Below are positions 9,815 to 18,255 of a DNA stretch of 64,000 nt, piece after piece (position 1 is the stretch's first letter; every line of letters starts with the position of its first letter). A program made the translations under genes and the position numbers. The stretch comes from Deltaproteobacteria bacterium. Lineage in GTDB: Bacteria > Desulfobacterota > Desulfobulbia > Desulfobulbales > Desulfocapsaceae. Below the pieces are notes generated by a model. It was not told the DNA's origin and did not search any database. It was given only the letters and a program-made list of their open reading frames with translations. The stretch spans positions 62,001 through 126,000 of the forward strand of contig JAPLJF010000036.1 in NCBI GenBank assembly GCA_026388715.1, in the 5' to 3' direction.

Positions 9815-12202
9815 ATGGCTGCATTACCTGATAATAAAATATCACCCAAAAAAAGTGGTCTTCGAGGAACAGTTAAGGATCAGTCTGGGGCCGGCAAATA
9901 TAAGATTGGTGAAATCCTGAGTAAGTCTGGCTATATCACCCCCGCTCAATTTGAGGTAGCCAAACAGCAGCAGAAGAAGAGTGGCGGACGCCTTGGCGCT
10001 ATCTTGATCCAGTTGGAATATATTGACAAGGACACCATCAGCACCCTGCTCAATCGCCAGTTTAATATTCCCTCTGTTGATATCAGGAAAGAACCGCCGG
10101 GGAAGGATGCCCTGAAATTGATGGCCTATGATATGGCCAAGAAATTCATGGCTTTTCCGTTGCGTGTTACTGGTAATACCCTGCAGATTACCATGGCGGA
10201 ACCAACTGATACCGAGGCGGTTGCCAAGCTGCAGGAACTTATCGGCAGAGAAGTATCGGCCTGTGTTTCTACTGAAGAAGATATTATTGCGGCGTATCAG
10301 CAGTATTATGGTATTGACGCCGCTGAGATTGCGGTTCTTCGTAGTGGAGGACATGGGGAGAAGGCCGAGGAGGAGATGTCGGTTTCCGAGATTGATGATT
10401 TTGGCTCTATTGTGGCTGAGGCGGCAGATGGCTTTGAGATAGAGACTGAGGAAAAAGAGGGAAAGGATCAGTTCGCAGCCAACGATGCTCCTATTATCAA
10501 ACTGGTGAATGGGATCATGGTCAAGGCGGTGCAGGAAGGCGCCTCTGATATTCATCTGGAACCGTATGAAAAAAACATGCAGGTTCGCTATCGTAAGGAT
10601 GGATCCCTCTTCAAGTCCATGAACCTGCCGCTCACGATCAAGAATGCCCTGGTTGCCCGGGTGAAGATCCTGGCCAACCTGAACATTACCGAGCGTCGTA
10701 TTCCTCAGGATGGGCGAATCAAGATGCGTCTGGGACATAACCGCTCCGTCGATTTTCGTGTTTCAACCCTGCCCACCCTCTTTGGTGAATCGGTGGTTAT
10801 GCGTATTCTTGATAAAAGTTCCCTGAATGTTGATTTGACCAAACTGGGGTTTGAGGTCGAAACATTTGAGATGTTGAAACGGTGTCTGAATCGGCCCCAG
10901 GGACTTTTGCTGGTAACCGGGCCTACAGGGTCAGGTAAAACAGTTACCCTTTATTCGGCCTTGAACTCGCTGAACAGTGAGGATATCAAGATCCTTACTG
11001 CTGAAGATCCAGTAGAGTTTAATTTCAAGGGGATCAATCAGGTGCATGTGAATCCCGAAGTGGGCATGACCTTTGCCGCAGCCCTGAAGGCCTTTCTCCG
11101 GCAGGATCCTGATATTATCATGGTGGGTGAGATCCGTGATCTGGAAACGGCGGAGATTGCGATCAAGGCGGCCATGACCGGCCATCTGGTCTTTTCAACC
11201 CTGCATACCAATGACAGTGCGGCAACTATTGCCCGTCTGGTGAATATCGGGATTCCTTCCTTTATGTTGGCCTCTTCCGTTACTATGGTCCTGTCTCAGC
11301 GCTTGGGGAGAAAATTGTGTCAGAAATGTAAGAGCCCGGAGAAGCATGACCCCCAGAAACTGTTGCAGATGGGCTTTCGTGAAGAAGAGGTTGATACCTT
11401 GGTCACCTATGGGGCTGTTGGCTGTCCTGAGTGCAATGGTGTCGGCTATAAAGGGCGAGTTGGTTTTTTTGAACTGATGGAGGTAACCAGTGAAGTGGCC
11501 ACGGCCATCAGTGCGGAAGTTCCTGAGGATACTCTGCGTAAGGTGGCAATTCAGTCGGGAATGGTCCCGTTGCGTGAGGCTGCCCTGCAAAAGGTTCGTG
11601 ACGGGGTGACCAGTGTTGAAGAGGCATTGCGGCGCACGGTCGCCCATGAGGAGAGTCTTCCCGCCTATCTGGTGAATCCTGATCAGGAAAATTATGAAGA
11701 TGGTGATACGATTATTCGTGAAGGGAATCGGGATATTGATTTTTTTAAATTGATTCGAGGTTCGCTGACGGTCATTAAGGGTGGGAAAAAGATTGCTGAA
11801 TTGACTGAGCCTGGTGAATATTTTGGAGAAATGGCGGCAATCTCGGGAGAGCAGCGCGTTGCGTCAATAATCTCTCAGGGGCGCTCGTCGGTGAAACGGT
11901 TTCCTGGTGATAAACTGGATGAAGTGATAAAGAAATATCCTGATGTTTCCGAACATCTTTTCAAGACCATGGCCAGCAGATTACAGAAGTCGAACCAGAT
12001 TATTGTCAAGCTTGCAGGCAGCGGTGCTCCACGACCAGTGACCCCGCCGCAGCCGCAGCCCCAGCCCCCCCAGCCCCAGCCCCAACGACAGCCACAGCGG
12101 CAGATAGTGCCAGAGCCAGAGCCGGACAATAGTTTGGAAGAAGAACTGGAGAGAATACGTATGGGATTATTGCCAGGCCAGCCATTGCCGCGTCCAAAAT
12201 GA
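9815..12202 (+). CDS. PilB/GspE-family secretion or pilus ATPase fused to a cyclic-nucleotide-binding domain
   Basis: 795 residues. The order is: MshEN-type N-domain (about 28-170) with KIGEIL near 30 and GGRLGAIL near 58; catalytic ATPase core with Walker A GPTGSGKT near 369, an AEDPVEF segment, Walker B region DPDIIMVGEIRD and an STLHTNDSA histidine box; a CxxC...CxxC zinc element near residue 505-540; then an extra domain at about 620-735 with a cNMP phosphate-binding cassette (FGEMAAISGEQRVAS). A Pro/Gln-rich linker (about 744-765) and an acidic tail end it. PilB/GspE ATPases drive type IV pilus or type II secretion pseudopilus assembly at the inner membrane. No pilC or pilin gene is nearby. 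Whether it truly binds nucleotides is inference. Confidence 0.9.
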   Translation: MAALPDNKISPKKSGLRGTVKDQSGAGKYKIGEILSKSGYITPAQFEVAKQQQKKSGGRLGAILIQLEYIDKDTISTLLNRQFNIPSVDIRKEPPGKDALKLMAYDMAKKFMAFPLRVTGNTLQITMAEPTDTEAVAKLQELIGREVSACVSTEEDIIAAYQQYYGIDAAEIAVLRSGGHGEKAEEEMSVSEIDDFGSIVAEAADGFEIETEEKEGKDQFAANDAPIIKLVNGIMVKAVQEGASDIHLEPYEKNMQVRYRKDGSLFKSMNLPLTIKNALVARVKILANLNITERRIPQDGRIKMRLGHNRSVDFRVSTLPTLFGESVVMRILDKSSLNVDLTKLGFEVETFEMLKRCLNRPQGLLLVTGPTGSGKTVTLYSALNSLNSEDIKILTAEDPVEFNFKGINQVHVNPEVGMTFAAALKAFLRQDPDIIMVGEIRDLETAEIAIKAAMTGHLVFSTLHTNDSAATIARLVNIGIPSFMLASSVTMVLSQRLGRKLCQKCKSPEKHDPQKLLQMGFREEEVDTLVTYGAVGCPECNGVGYKGRVGFFELMEVTSEVATAISAEVPEDTLRKVAIQSGMVPLREAALQKVRDGVTSVEEALRRTVAHEESLPAYLVNPDQENYEDGDTIIREGNRDIDFFKLIRGSLTVIKGGKKIAELTEPGEYFGEMAAISGEQRVASIISQGRSSVKRFPGDKLDEVIKKYPDVSEHLFKTMASRLQKSNQIIVKLAGSGAPRPVTPPQPQPQPPQPQPQRQPQRQIVPEPEPDNSLEEELERIRMGLLPGQPLPRPK

Positions 12203-12987
12203 GCCGGATTTCTGTTTATATTATTGCCTATAATGAGGCCGAGAAAATTCAGGCCGCGGTCAATTCGGTTCTGTGGGCTGATGAAATTATTGTGGTTGAT
12301 TCCTGTTCGACCGACGATACGGTGCGGATTGCCGAGTCACTTGGGGCCCGAGTTGTCCAAGTTGCTTTCAAGGGATTTGGCGACCTGCGGAATAAGGCGA
12401 TGGCTGCCTGTTCCCATGAATGGATCTTCAGTCTTGATTCTGATGAACGCTGTACACCAGAGGCCAGGGATGAAATTGTGAAAATCATTCATGCCGCCCA
12501 GAACGTTGATGCCTATTATGTGCCCCGCCGGAATTTTTTCATGGGGCAATGGATCAGACACTCTGGTTTTTATCCTGATTACCGGCAGCCACAACTTTTC
12601 AGAAAAGGGGCCCTTGTCTTTAGTCAGGATATGGTGCATGAAGCCTATACAATCAATTCTTCCCAAAAACCAGGGTTTCTGCGTCATGCCATCTGGCAGG
12701 TTCCTTTCAAGAATCTGGAAGAGGTGATATATAAGGCCAATAAATATTCGACTCTCGGGGCGGTCAAACTTGCTGAAAATGGCAAAAAGGCGACTATGGG
12801 CAAGGCCTTGGCGCGGGGGCTTTGGTCTTTTTTCAAGCTTTATTTTTTGAAACGAGGAGTTCTCGACGGGTGGCCCGGCTTTGTCATTGCCGTTGGCAAC
12901 TTTGAAGGGACTTTTTATCGGTACGCCAAATTGCATGAGCTGAAATCGCAGTGGCGGTTGCCGGATTCACCACCTCTTACGAAATAA
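12199..12987 (+). CDS. Glycosyltransferase family 2, WaaE/KdtX-like
   Basis: 262 residues. The N-terminal GT2 fold is clear: SVYIIAYNEAEKI, then VDSCSTDDT and SLDSDER, the DXD-like metal site. The overall pattern resembles WaaE/KdtX-type LPS core beta-glucosyltransferases, cytoplasmic enzymes that extend the inner core. Its ATG overlaps the stop of the ATPase gene (ATGA at 12199-12202), so it is translationally coupled to it, an odd pairing of pilus-type motor and LPS enzyme. Its TAA abuts, with no base between, the stop of the converging gene on the other strand. Confidence 0.85.
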   Translation: MSRISVYIIAYNEAEKIQAAVNSVLWADEIIVVDSCSTDDTVRIAESLGARVVQVAFKGFGDLRNKAMAACSHEWIFSLDSDERCTPEARDEIVKIIHAAQNVDAYYVPRRNFFMGQWIRHSGFYPDYRQPQLFRKGALVFSQDMVHEAYTINSSQKPGFLRHAIWQVPFKNLEEVIYKANKYSTLGAVKLAENGKKATMGKALARGLWSFFKLYFLKRGVLDGWPGFVIAVGNFEGTFYRYAKLHELKSQWRLPDSPPLTK

Positions 12988-13794
12988 TCAGATTTTTTTC
13001 AGGCCATTAGCAAGGTACTGGGTCAGCCCCTTGTCACACCAGGTAAGTTGTTGGTTACAAGTATTGGCCAGTATGGTGTCATTGATTGGCAGACTCTGAC
13101 GTGAGCTCATTTGGTGATAAAGGTGGTAGGCAAGGGCGTTAAAGCGGATATTTTGACGCCTGATGCCGTTGTTGAGTAATCTTGCGGTAAATTCTGAATC
13201 CTCGCGTCCCCATCCAAGAAATTCTTCATTAAAGCCATTGATTGCCTGGGCATCTTGTTTCCAGAAGGCAAAGTTACAGGTCTTGATTCCTGTCAGTTTT
13301 TTACTGCTGAAGGAAAAAAGTCGTGAAAGCAGGTTTGAACGAAGGCAATTTTTTCTGTTTTTTATGCCAGGGTTGCAGACACAAAAGCTAAACTTTTTTT
13401 GTTGCAGGGCATGTTGAGTTGCCTTTTCCTCGAGGAGGACGCGCGATCCTTGCACAAAAAAACCTGCTTTAGCGGCCAGGATATGGTCAGCAATAAAACG
13501 CTGTTCCAGAAGAATGTCCCCATCAATGAGGATGAGATATTCACCTGTTGATTTTGCAATGGCCTTATTGCGGCTGCGGGCCAGTCGAAAGCCTTTGTCC
13601 TGTTGCCAGGAGTGAATCAGGGGGACAGGAGAATCCTTTGCCAGTCTTTCAATGGTTTCTCTGGTCGCATCGTCAGAGCCGTCATCAGCGATGATGATTT
13701 CATCTGGCAGTTGAGATTGTTTGAAGACACTGAGAAGGGAAAGTTCCAGGGCCTCTTTCCAGTTATATGTGGTAATGATCAGTGAAGTACGCAT
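12988..13794 (-). CDS. Glycosyltransferase family 2 with C-terminal galactosyltransferase-like domain
   Basis: 268 residues. The N-terminal GT2 half has SLIITTYNWKEAL, IIADDGSDDAT and an LIDGDI metal site near residue 95. The C-terminal half has the WGREDSEFTARL motif of the Glyco_transf_7C domain. It is the last gene of the minus-strand LPS-core operon that starts at msbA, with a 33-bp gap from the heptosyltransferase gene. It probably adds a hexose to the LPS core; the sugar is not known. Its stop directly abuts that of the converging plus-strand gene. Confidence 0.85.
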   Translation of the reverse strand: MRTSLIITTYNWKEALELSLLSVFKQSQLPDEIIIADDGSDDATRETIERLAKDSPVPLIHSWQQDKGFRLARSRNKAIAKSTGEYLILIDGDILLEQRFIADHILAAKAGFFVQGSRVLLEEKATQHALQQKKFSFCVCNPGIKNRKNCLRSNLLSRLFSFSSKKLTGIKTCNFAFWKQDAQAINGFNEEFLGWGREDSEFTARLLNNGIRRQNIRFNALAYHLYHQMSSRQSLPINDTILANTCNQQLTWCDKGLTQYLANGLKKI

Positions 13795-13827
13795 AAAAAA
13801 AACAAGATTGAGGATTGAAGATTTGCG

Positions 13828-14871
13828 TTATTCGTGTATGAAGCCGTTTAACAGAATTTCCTGTTTGACCTTTTCCACGGTAATATCCTTCATGCATGTC
13901 CAGTTCTTACATGGTTTCTGTCGGTAACAGGGAGTACAGTCAAGTTGTTGCTGGATGATTGTATGGATTGTCCCGTAAGGCCCGGTCCGGATTGGGTTGG
14001 CCGGGCCGAATATGGCAAAAACCGGGATGCCCAGCGCCGCCGCGATATGCATGGGGCCGGTGTCATTGGAGATAAAAAACCGGGCCCTGGCGATAAGGGC
14101 CACAAGTTCTCTGAGTCCAGTCTTCCCTGCCAGATTGATGGCCCTACCCTTGCTGGCGGCAACTACTGCCTCAGCAACCCCCGCATCTGCCTTGCTGCTG
14201 ATAACCACAGAGGGCAGGGGTAGTCCGGCTGCCAGCTCCCCAAAACGATCAGCAGGCCAGCGATTGGCCTCTTTCCCGGCGGATGGCGCTATGATGCAGA
14301 AGCGTTCAGGGAGCGAAGAGAGCAGGGGGCTGTCAGATGGATACGGGGGCATGGGGAAGCTGACTTGTGAGGTGTCACAGCCCATGAGGTATGCCAGTTT
14401 AAGATAGCGGTCAATGGCATGGATCTGCTGGCCACCTTCAATCTTGTGGGTATAAAAAAAAGGGCTGCCTTCATCGGAGTCCGAAAACCCCAGTTTGTAA
14501 CGGGCGCCGGCGGCAAAGGTGATCAGGCCGCTGCGCAGGAGTCCGGAGAGATCAATGGAGACGTCAAAATGTTCCTGTGCCAGCGCCTTTCGGAAGGTGT
14601 TGATCTCCGGAATGATCTCTTGGAAGCGGGAGAGCTGTTTCCACCGGTCTTTGTCCATGATCCATAATCTATTGATCATGGGGTGACCTTCAAGAAAGGT
14701 GTGCAGGCCCCGGGCCACGACCCAGTGAATTTCGGATGCAGGATATGCTGTGCGGACTGCGGCCAGAAAGGGCAGGGTGTGGACAATGTCGCCGAGCGCA
14801 CTGGGCTTGATGATGAGGATCTTGGCCGGTGGTGCGGGGAAATTTATGGGTCGAAGTGCTGTTGTTGTCAT
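13828..14871 (-). CDS. ADP-heptose:LPS heptosyltransferase (WaaC/WaaF family, GT9)
   Basis: 347 residues. The GT9 signature IIKPSALGDIVHTLPFL near residues 18-35 is typical of heptosyltransferase I, and the C-terminal nucleotide-sugar region FFISNDTGPMHIAAALG followed by FGPANPIRTGPYG is diagnostic of the family. It transfers L-glycero-D-manno-heptose from ADP-heptose to Kdo-lipid A on the cytoplasmic face. The extreme C-terminus is cysteine-rich (CTPC...C...C), as in several deltaproteobacterial members. It overlaps the next upstream gene by 4 bp (ATGA). Confidence 0.92.
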   Translation of the reverse strand: MTTTALRPINFPAPPAKILIIKPSALGDIVHTLPFLAAVRTAYPASEIHWVVARGLHTFLEGHPMINRLWIMDKDRWKQLSRFQEIIPEINTFRKALAQEHFDVSIDLSGLLRSGLITFAAGARYKLGFSDSDEGSPFFYTHKIEGGQQIHAIDRYLKLAYLMGCDTSQVSFPMPPYPSDSPLLSSLPERFCIIAPSAGKEANRWPADRFGELAAGLPLPSVVISSKADAGVAEAVVAASKGRAINLAGKTGLRELVALIARARFFISNDTGPMHIAAALGIPVFAIFGPANPIRTGPYGTIHTIIQQQLDCTPCYRQKPCKNWTCMKDITVEKVKQEILLNGFIHE

Positions 14872-15929
14872 CTGGAGCGGAGCACGGGGTAGAGTGCTTT
14901 GATATCGGTTATATGCTGGGTAATGGTCAGTCGGTGTCTGCCGGCAAAATCCGTAGCCACTGGAAAGTCCTTACTTAGTTGTTTGATCGCTTGTGCAATG
15001 GTTTCCGGTTGATTGTTATCCAGGATAATGCCGTCTTGCCCTGAAAGTAATTCAGCCGCCCCTACTTCCCTGGTGGTGATCACCGGGGTGCCGCACTGGA
15101 GTGATTCGGGGATCACCAGTCCGAATGGCTCGTAATGAGAGGGCAGGATGGTGTAATCAACAGCGCTGTATATGGGGGCAAGATTGTTAATATAACCGAT
15201 ATGGCGAACGTTTGCCGGGATTTTCCGGGGTAATCTGTCGCCTGCCACCAGGAGTTCAAACCGGCTGGGGTCAAGCTGGTTGAATGCCAGGATAAGTTCT
15301 TGCAATCCTTTGCGCTTATGTCCTGATGATGGTAAGAGAAAGGTGAGCTTGTCCTGAGAGATGTTGAATTTTTTCCGGGTCTCTTTCACTGTCTGGGGAG
15401 CAGAGGGGGAAAATCTATCGGTATCAATGGGCGGGTACAGCACCTTGATCTTGCTGCTATCCACTTCGTAGTTGTTGCTGATCTCTCGGGCAATGGCCTG
15501 TGAATGGGCCATGATAATCGGCACGGTTGCAAACAGCTTTCTTTCAAAGGCGATCTCGATTTTATCATGAAACCATCGGAAGAGTGAAGACCGGCTTACC
15601 CGTTTGATTGCCTCCGGGTGCACCCCGCCACAGACGGCAATGTCCTGACAACTGGTGCGGGTGAGACTCAGCGAGATATCATACTCTTCTCTGTTGAAAT
15701 TGGTGTTACACCTCTGCAGGAAGAGATATTTTTTCCAGTGTCCGGACAGGGGTGGAAGCCTTGTTTGACTAATGGCACATGGGAACTGGGCGGCAAGCTG
15801 CCTGTCCACCTCATAGGTGTGGATGGTAACCTCGTCTCCAGCCGCAAGAAAACCCTTGATTAGCAAGAGCATATAGGCCTCCATGCCGCCGCCACGGGAG
15901 AACTGGTTATGGATAATGGCGATTTTCAT
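14868..15929 (-). CDS. Glycosyltransferase family 4 (WaaG-like)
   Basis: 353 residues with a GT-B fold. The N-terminus MKIAIIHNQFSRGGGMEAYM has the glycine-rich donor loop. The C-terminal half has a PSSGHKRKGLQELI segment and the E-x7-E motif region (SHYEPFGLVIPESLQCGTPVI), both typical of GT4. In this operon it is a good candidate for the outer-core alpha-glucosyltransferase (WaaG role). It overlaps its neighbours by 4 bp on both sides, so it belongs to one translationally coupled string. The exact sugar is inferred only from context. Confidence 0.88.
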   Translation of the reverse strand: MKIAIIHNQFSRGGGMEAYMLLLIKGFLAAGDEVTIHTYEVDRQLAAQFPCAISQTRLPPLSGHWKKYLFLQRCNTNFNREEYDISLSLTRTSCQDIAVCGGVHPEAIKRVSRSSLFRWFHDKIEIAFERKLFATVPIIMAHSQAIAREISNNYEVDSSKIKVLYPPIDTDRFSPSAPQTVKETRKKFNISQDKLTFLLPSSGHKRKGLQELILAFNQLDPSRFELLVAGDRLPRKIPANVRHIGYINNLAPIYSAVDYTILPSHYEPFGLVIPESLQCGTPVITTREVGAAELLSGQDGIILDNNQPETIAQAIKQLSKDFPVATDFAGRHRLTITQHITDIKALYPVLRSR

Positions 15930-16915
15930 GGATGTATGAGCGGGGGATTGGTTATGGGCAAGGCGCTGATTCTGGCCAGAAACTGTTTCTCGATTGTCGC
16001 AAGCTTACGGAGATAGAAAAACCTTTTAATGGGGCTGTTGGGCAGCAGTTGCCGGGCCAAGGTCTGTCGGTTACTGAATTTATAGCGCAGATCTTCCAGT
16101 GGGCCGTCAGGAGTTGCCTGGTCAACATACCTGTCCATGGCTGCCAGGTTTTTAAGTCGCCAGTGGGCAGTGTTATGGCCATGCCCCTGCTTTTTCCTGA
16201 AAAGTTTCTTGTTCTGTCTGACCATTTTCCTGACGGCGGCCGAGGTCTTGGAAAAGCTGCCGGAACCCCGATGATAGATAAAGACATCATCGGTGATCAT
16301 CAGCTTCAGTCCGGCCTTTACCGCCCGGTAATTAAAGTCTGTATCCTCATAATATCCCAGACCAAACGCCTCATCAAGTCCATTCAACCGATTATACACA
16401 TCCTTACGGATAACCACACAGAAAAAATGCAGAATATCAGTTGGATAATGGCAGTCGTGTGAGTGGGCGCACCACGTGGCGCCTTCACCCAGGATTTCCT
16501 GCACGGTTGTTCCGATGGTGTGGATGTGCTGGTCATTCCCGCTCTGATTGCTGACAGGCCCGAGCATGGACCAGTCAGGATGTTCGTTCATCAGCTCCAC
16601 CAGGCGGGGAATGGCGCCGGGCATGACTTCAGTGTCGCTGTTCAGCAGGATCAGGAGATCAGAGGACGCTTCTCGAACACCGGTGTTATTGCCACCACTG
16701 TAGCCGCTATTGCTCTCCTTCAGGAACAGACGGAGTCGGCGGTCTTGTTCGGCGGCAGACCTGAGAGCATCTTGCGTTGCCTGGTCTGAATGATTGTCGA
16801 CAACAATAATTTCCAGACCACTCTCTTCTCGCGCCAGGCTTTGCAGGCAGGGGCCGGTGGTCTGGTCAAAATTATTATAGCTGACGATGATAACACTACA
16901 CGGCGGTCTGTTCAT
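15926..16915 (-). CDS. Glycosyltransferase family 2 (rhamnosyltransferase-like)
   Basis: 329 residues. The GT2 landmarks are SVIIVSYNNFDQT, the VDNHSDQAT loop, NSGYSGGNNTGVREA and the metal site LLNSDTEV near residue 97. A conserved GLGYYEDTDFNYRAVKAG segment carries the acidic pair used in catalysis. This WsaF/WbbL-like pattern is common in enzymes transferring rhamnose or related sugars to the LPS core. It overlaps the upstream acetyltransferase gene by 20 bp and the downstream GT4 gene by 4 bp. Confidence 0.87.
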   Translation of the reverse strand: MNRPPCSVIIVSYNNFDQTTGPCLQSLAREESGLEIIVVDNHSDQATQDALRSAAEQDRRLRLFLKESNSGYSGGNNTGVREASSDLLILLNSDTEVMPGAIPRLVELMNEHPDWSMLGPVSNQSGNDQHIHTIGTTVQEILGEGATWCAHSHDCHYPTDILHFFCVVIRKDVYNRLNGLDEAFGLGYYEDTDFNYRAVKAGLKLMITDDVFIYHRGSGSFSKTSAAVRKMVRQNKKLFRKKQGHGHNTAHWRLKNLAAMDRYVDQATPDGPLEDLRYKFSNRQTLARQLLPNSPIKRFFYLRKLATIEKQFLARISALPITNPPLIHP

Positions 16916-17480
16916 GATTCATCAGTAGTTGCTGGATCTGGTCGCTGCACAGGAGGGGAAGGTTGATCCTGATTTTTTCTTCCGGCCAATCCCACCAGGC
17001 AAGTTGCAACAGTCGGACTATGGTGGTGTCGTCAAAGCGTTTTTTGACCTCTTGGGCCGGGTTGCCGGCCATGACGGCATAGGGGACGACATCACGGCTG
17101 ATCACGGCCCGAGCCCCAATGACTGCTCCGCTGCCAATGGTGACCCCGGAGAGGATGGTGGCGCCATAGCCTATCCACACATCATGGCCGATGATAATAT
17201 CTCCTTTGGATGCGGGATGCCCCTTGATGGTTGCGGCTTCCGGCCAGGTTTCCGTAAAGGCGGAGAAGGGGTAGGTGGTGACCCAGTCACTGCGGTGATT
17301 GCCGCCCAGGATGATGGTTACCTGATCGGAAATGGAGCAGAACCTGCCCATGACCAGCCGGGTGGTCTGGTCAAATTGGCGGATGGTTGGTTCGCCGTAG
17401 GTATGATCGCTAATGACGTAATTCGGGTCAATAATAAGGTCGCGGGTCAGGGTCTGTTTCTTCTTTCGGGAAAACAGCAT
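16896..17480 (-). CDS. Hexapeptide-repeat O-acetyltransferase (CatB/LbH family)
   Basis: 194 residues with left-handed beta-helix repeats (GDIIIGHDVWIGYGATILSGVTIGSGAVIGARAVISRDV) and the NPAQEVKKRF end typical of the xenobiotic/virginiamycin-type acetyltransferases. A catalytic His in GGNHRSDWVTTYPF near residue 57 is visible. In an LPS-core operon the likely role is acetyl-CoA-dependent O-acetylation of a core sugar, not antibiotic resistance. The start lies 4 bases after the methyltransferase stop. Confidence 0.88.
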   Translation of the reverse strand: MLFSRKKKQTLTRDLIIDPNYVISDHTYGEPTIRQFDQTTRLVMGRFCSISDQVTIILGGNHRSDWVTTYPFSAFTETWPEAATIKGHPASKGDIIIGHDVWIGYGATILSGVTIGSGAVIGARAVISRDVVPYAVMAGNPAQEVKKRFDDTTIVRLLQLAWWDWPEEKIRINLPLLCSDQIQQLLMNHEQTAV

Positions 17481-17484
17481 GATT

Positions 17485-18246
17485 TTATTTCAGGCGGTGA
17501 ACTGGCTGGGCCTTATAGACAAACTGGGTGGCCAGGAAATTTTTGAAGAGATCCGTGTAGGCCCGCCGCAGGCGCATGCCAATAAAGGGGATCAGGCGCA
17601 GAAGGTCGGAGGGGGCGAGGATACGGGTGTCGAACAGGATCTTGAACGGGCAGATATCTTCAAAGGTGTAACCAAAATCGACCACGGTGTAGCCGCTCTC
17701 TTCAAGGAGCTGACGAAAACTTTTGATGGTGAAAAAACGAAGATGGGTCCGGTCAAAGATGCCATAGTCTTCATATTCCCATCTGCCCAACAGGATCTGC
17801 AACCGGCATTTCCAATGGACAATACTGCAGGTGGAGATGATGAGATATCCATCAGGGGCGAGCAATCTTTTAAGGGTGTGCAGGGTGGCGGCCGGATCGG
17901 CGATATGTTCAATGACCTGGGACATGAAGATGGTGTCAAACAGGCCATGCTCCCGGGTGTGGGCGAGGAGTAGGTCAAAGGTAGCTGGCGAGTCTATCAG
18001 GCCGGTGATGACCGCAAGTCCCCGTTTTCTTGCCACCTCCGCTTGTTCCTCGACAGGTTCGACTCCCAGCACCCGGCATTGTTTATCACGGGCCAGGTAT
18101 TCCGTTGTGTAACCGGTGGCACAGCCAATCTCCAGGACGTGGCTTTTGGCCGGGATCATCGCCAGTTGTATCCGGTCAATGTTGTTCTGATGCAGTGCGT
18201 CAAAATCAATGCGATCCTGGTGATATTTGATCATGTTTGGCGTCAT
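17485..18246 (-). CDS. Class I SAM-dependent methyltransferase
   Basis: 253 residues. The SAM-binding motif I VLEIGCATGYTTEYLA lies near residues 38-53, an acidic motif II end (GVEPVEE) near 62-68, and a motif with FDTIFMSQVIEHIADP near 110. The C-terminal half is hydrophobic and basic (a FKILFDTRILAPSDLLRL region), which suggests membrane-associated substrates. It sits between msbA and the acetyltransferase, so methylation of an LPS-core sugar or a lipid-linked intermediate is likely, but the substrate is unknown. Confidence 0.85.
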   Translation of the reverse strand: MTPNMIKYHQDRIDFDALHQNNIDRIQLAMIPAKSHVLEIGCATGYTTEYLARDKQCRVLGVEPVEEQAEVARKRGLAVITGLIDSPATFDLLLAHTREHGLFDTIFMSQVIEHIADPAATLHTLKRLLAPDGYLIISTCSIVHWKCRLQILLGRWEYEDYGIFDRTHLRFFTIKSFRQLLEESGYTVVDFGYTFEDICPFKILFDTRILAPSDLLRLIPFIGMRLRRAYTDLFKNFLATQFVYKAQPVHRLK

Positions 18247-18255
18247 CGCGGTAGA

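Noticed and set aside
16896-17480. Chloramphenicol or streptogramin resistance acetyltransferase
   Set aside because: The fold family is shared, but the gene lies inside an LPS-core operon, coupled to sugar enzymes, so a sugar acetyltransferase is far more likely.
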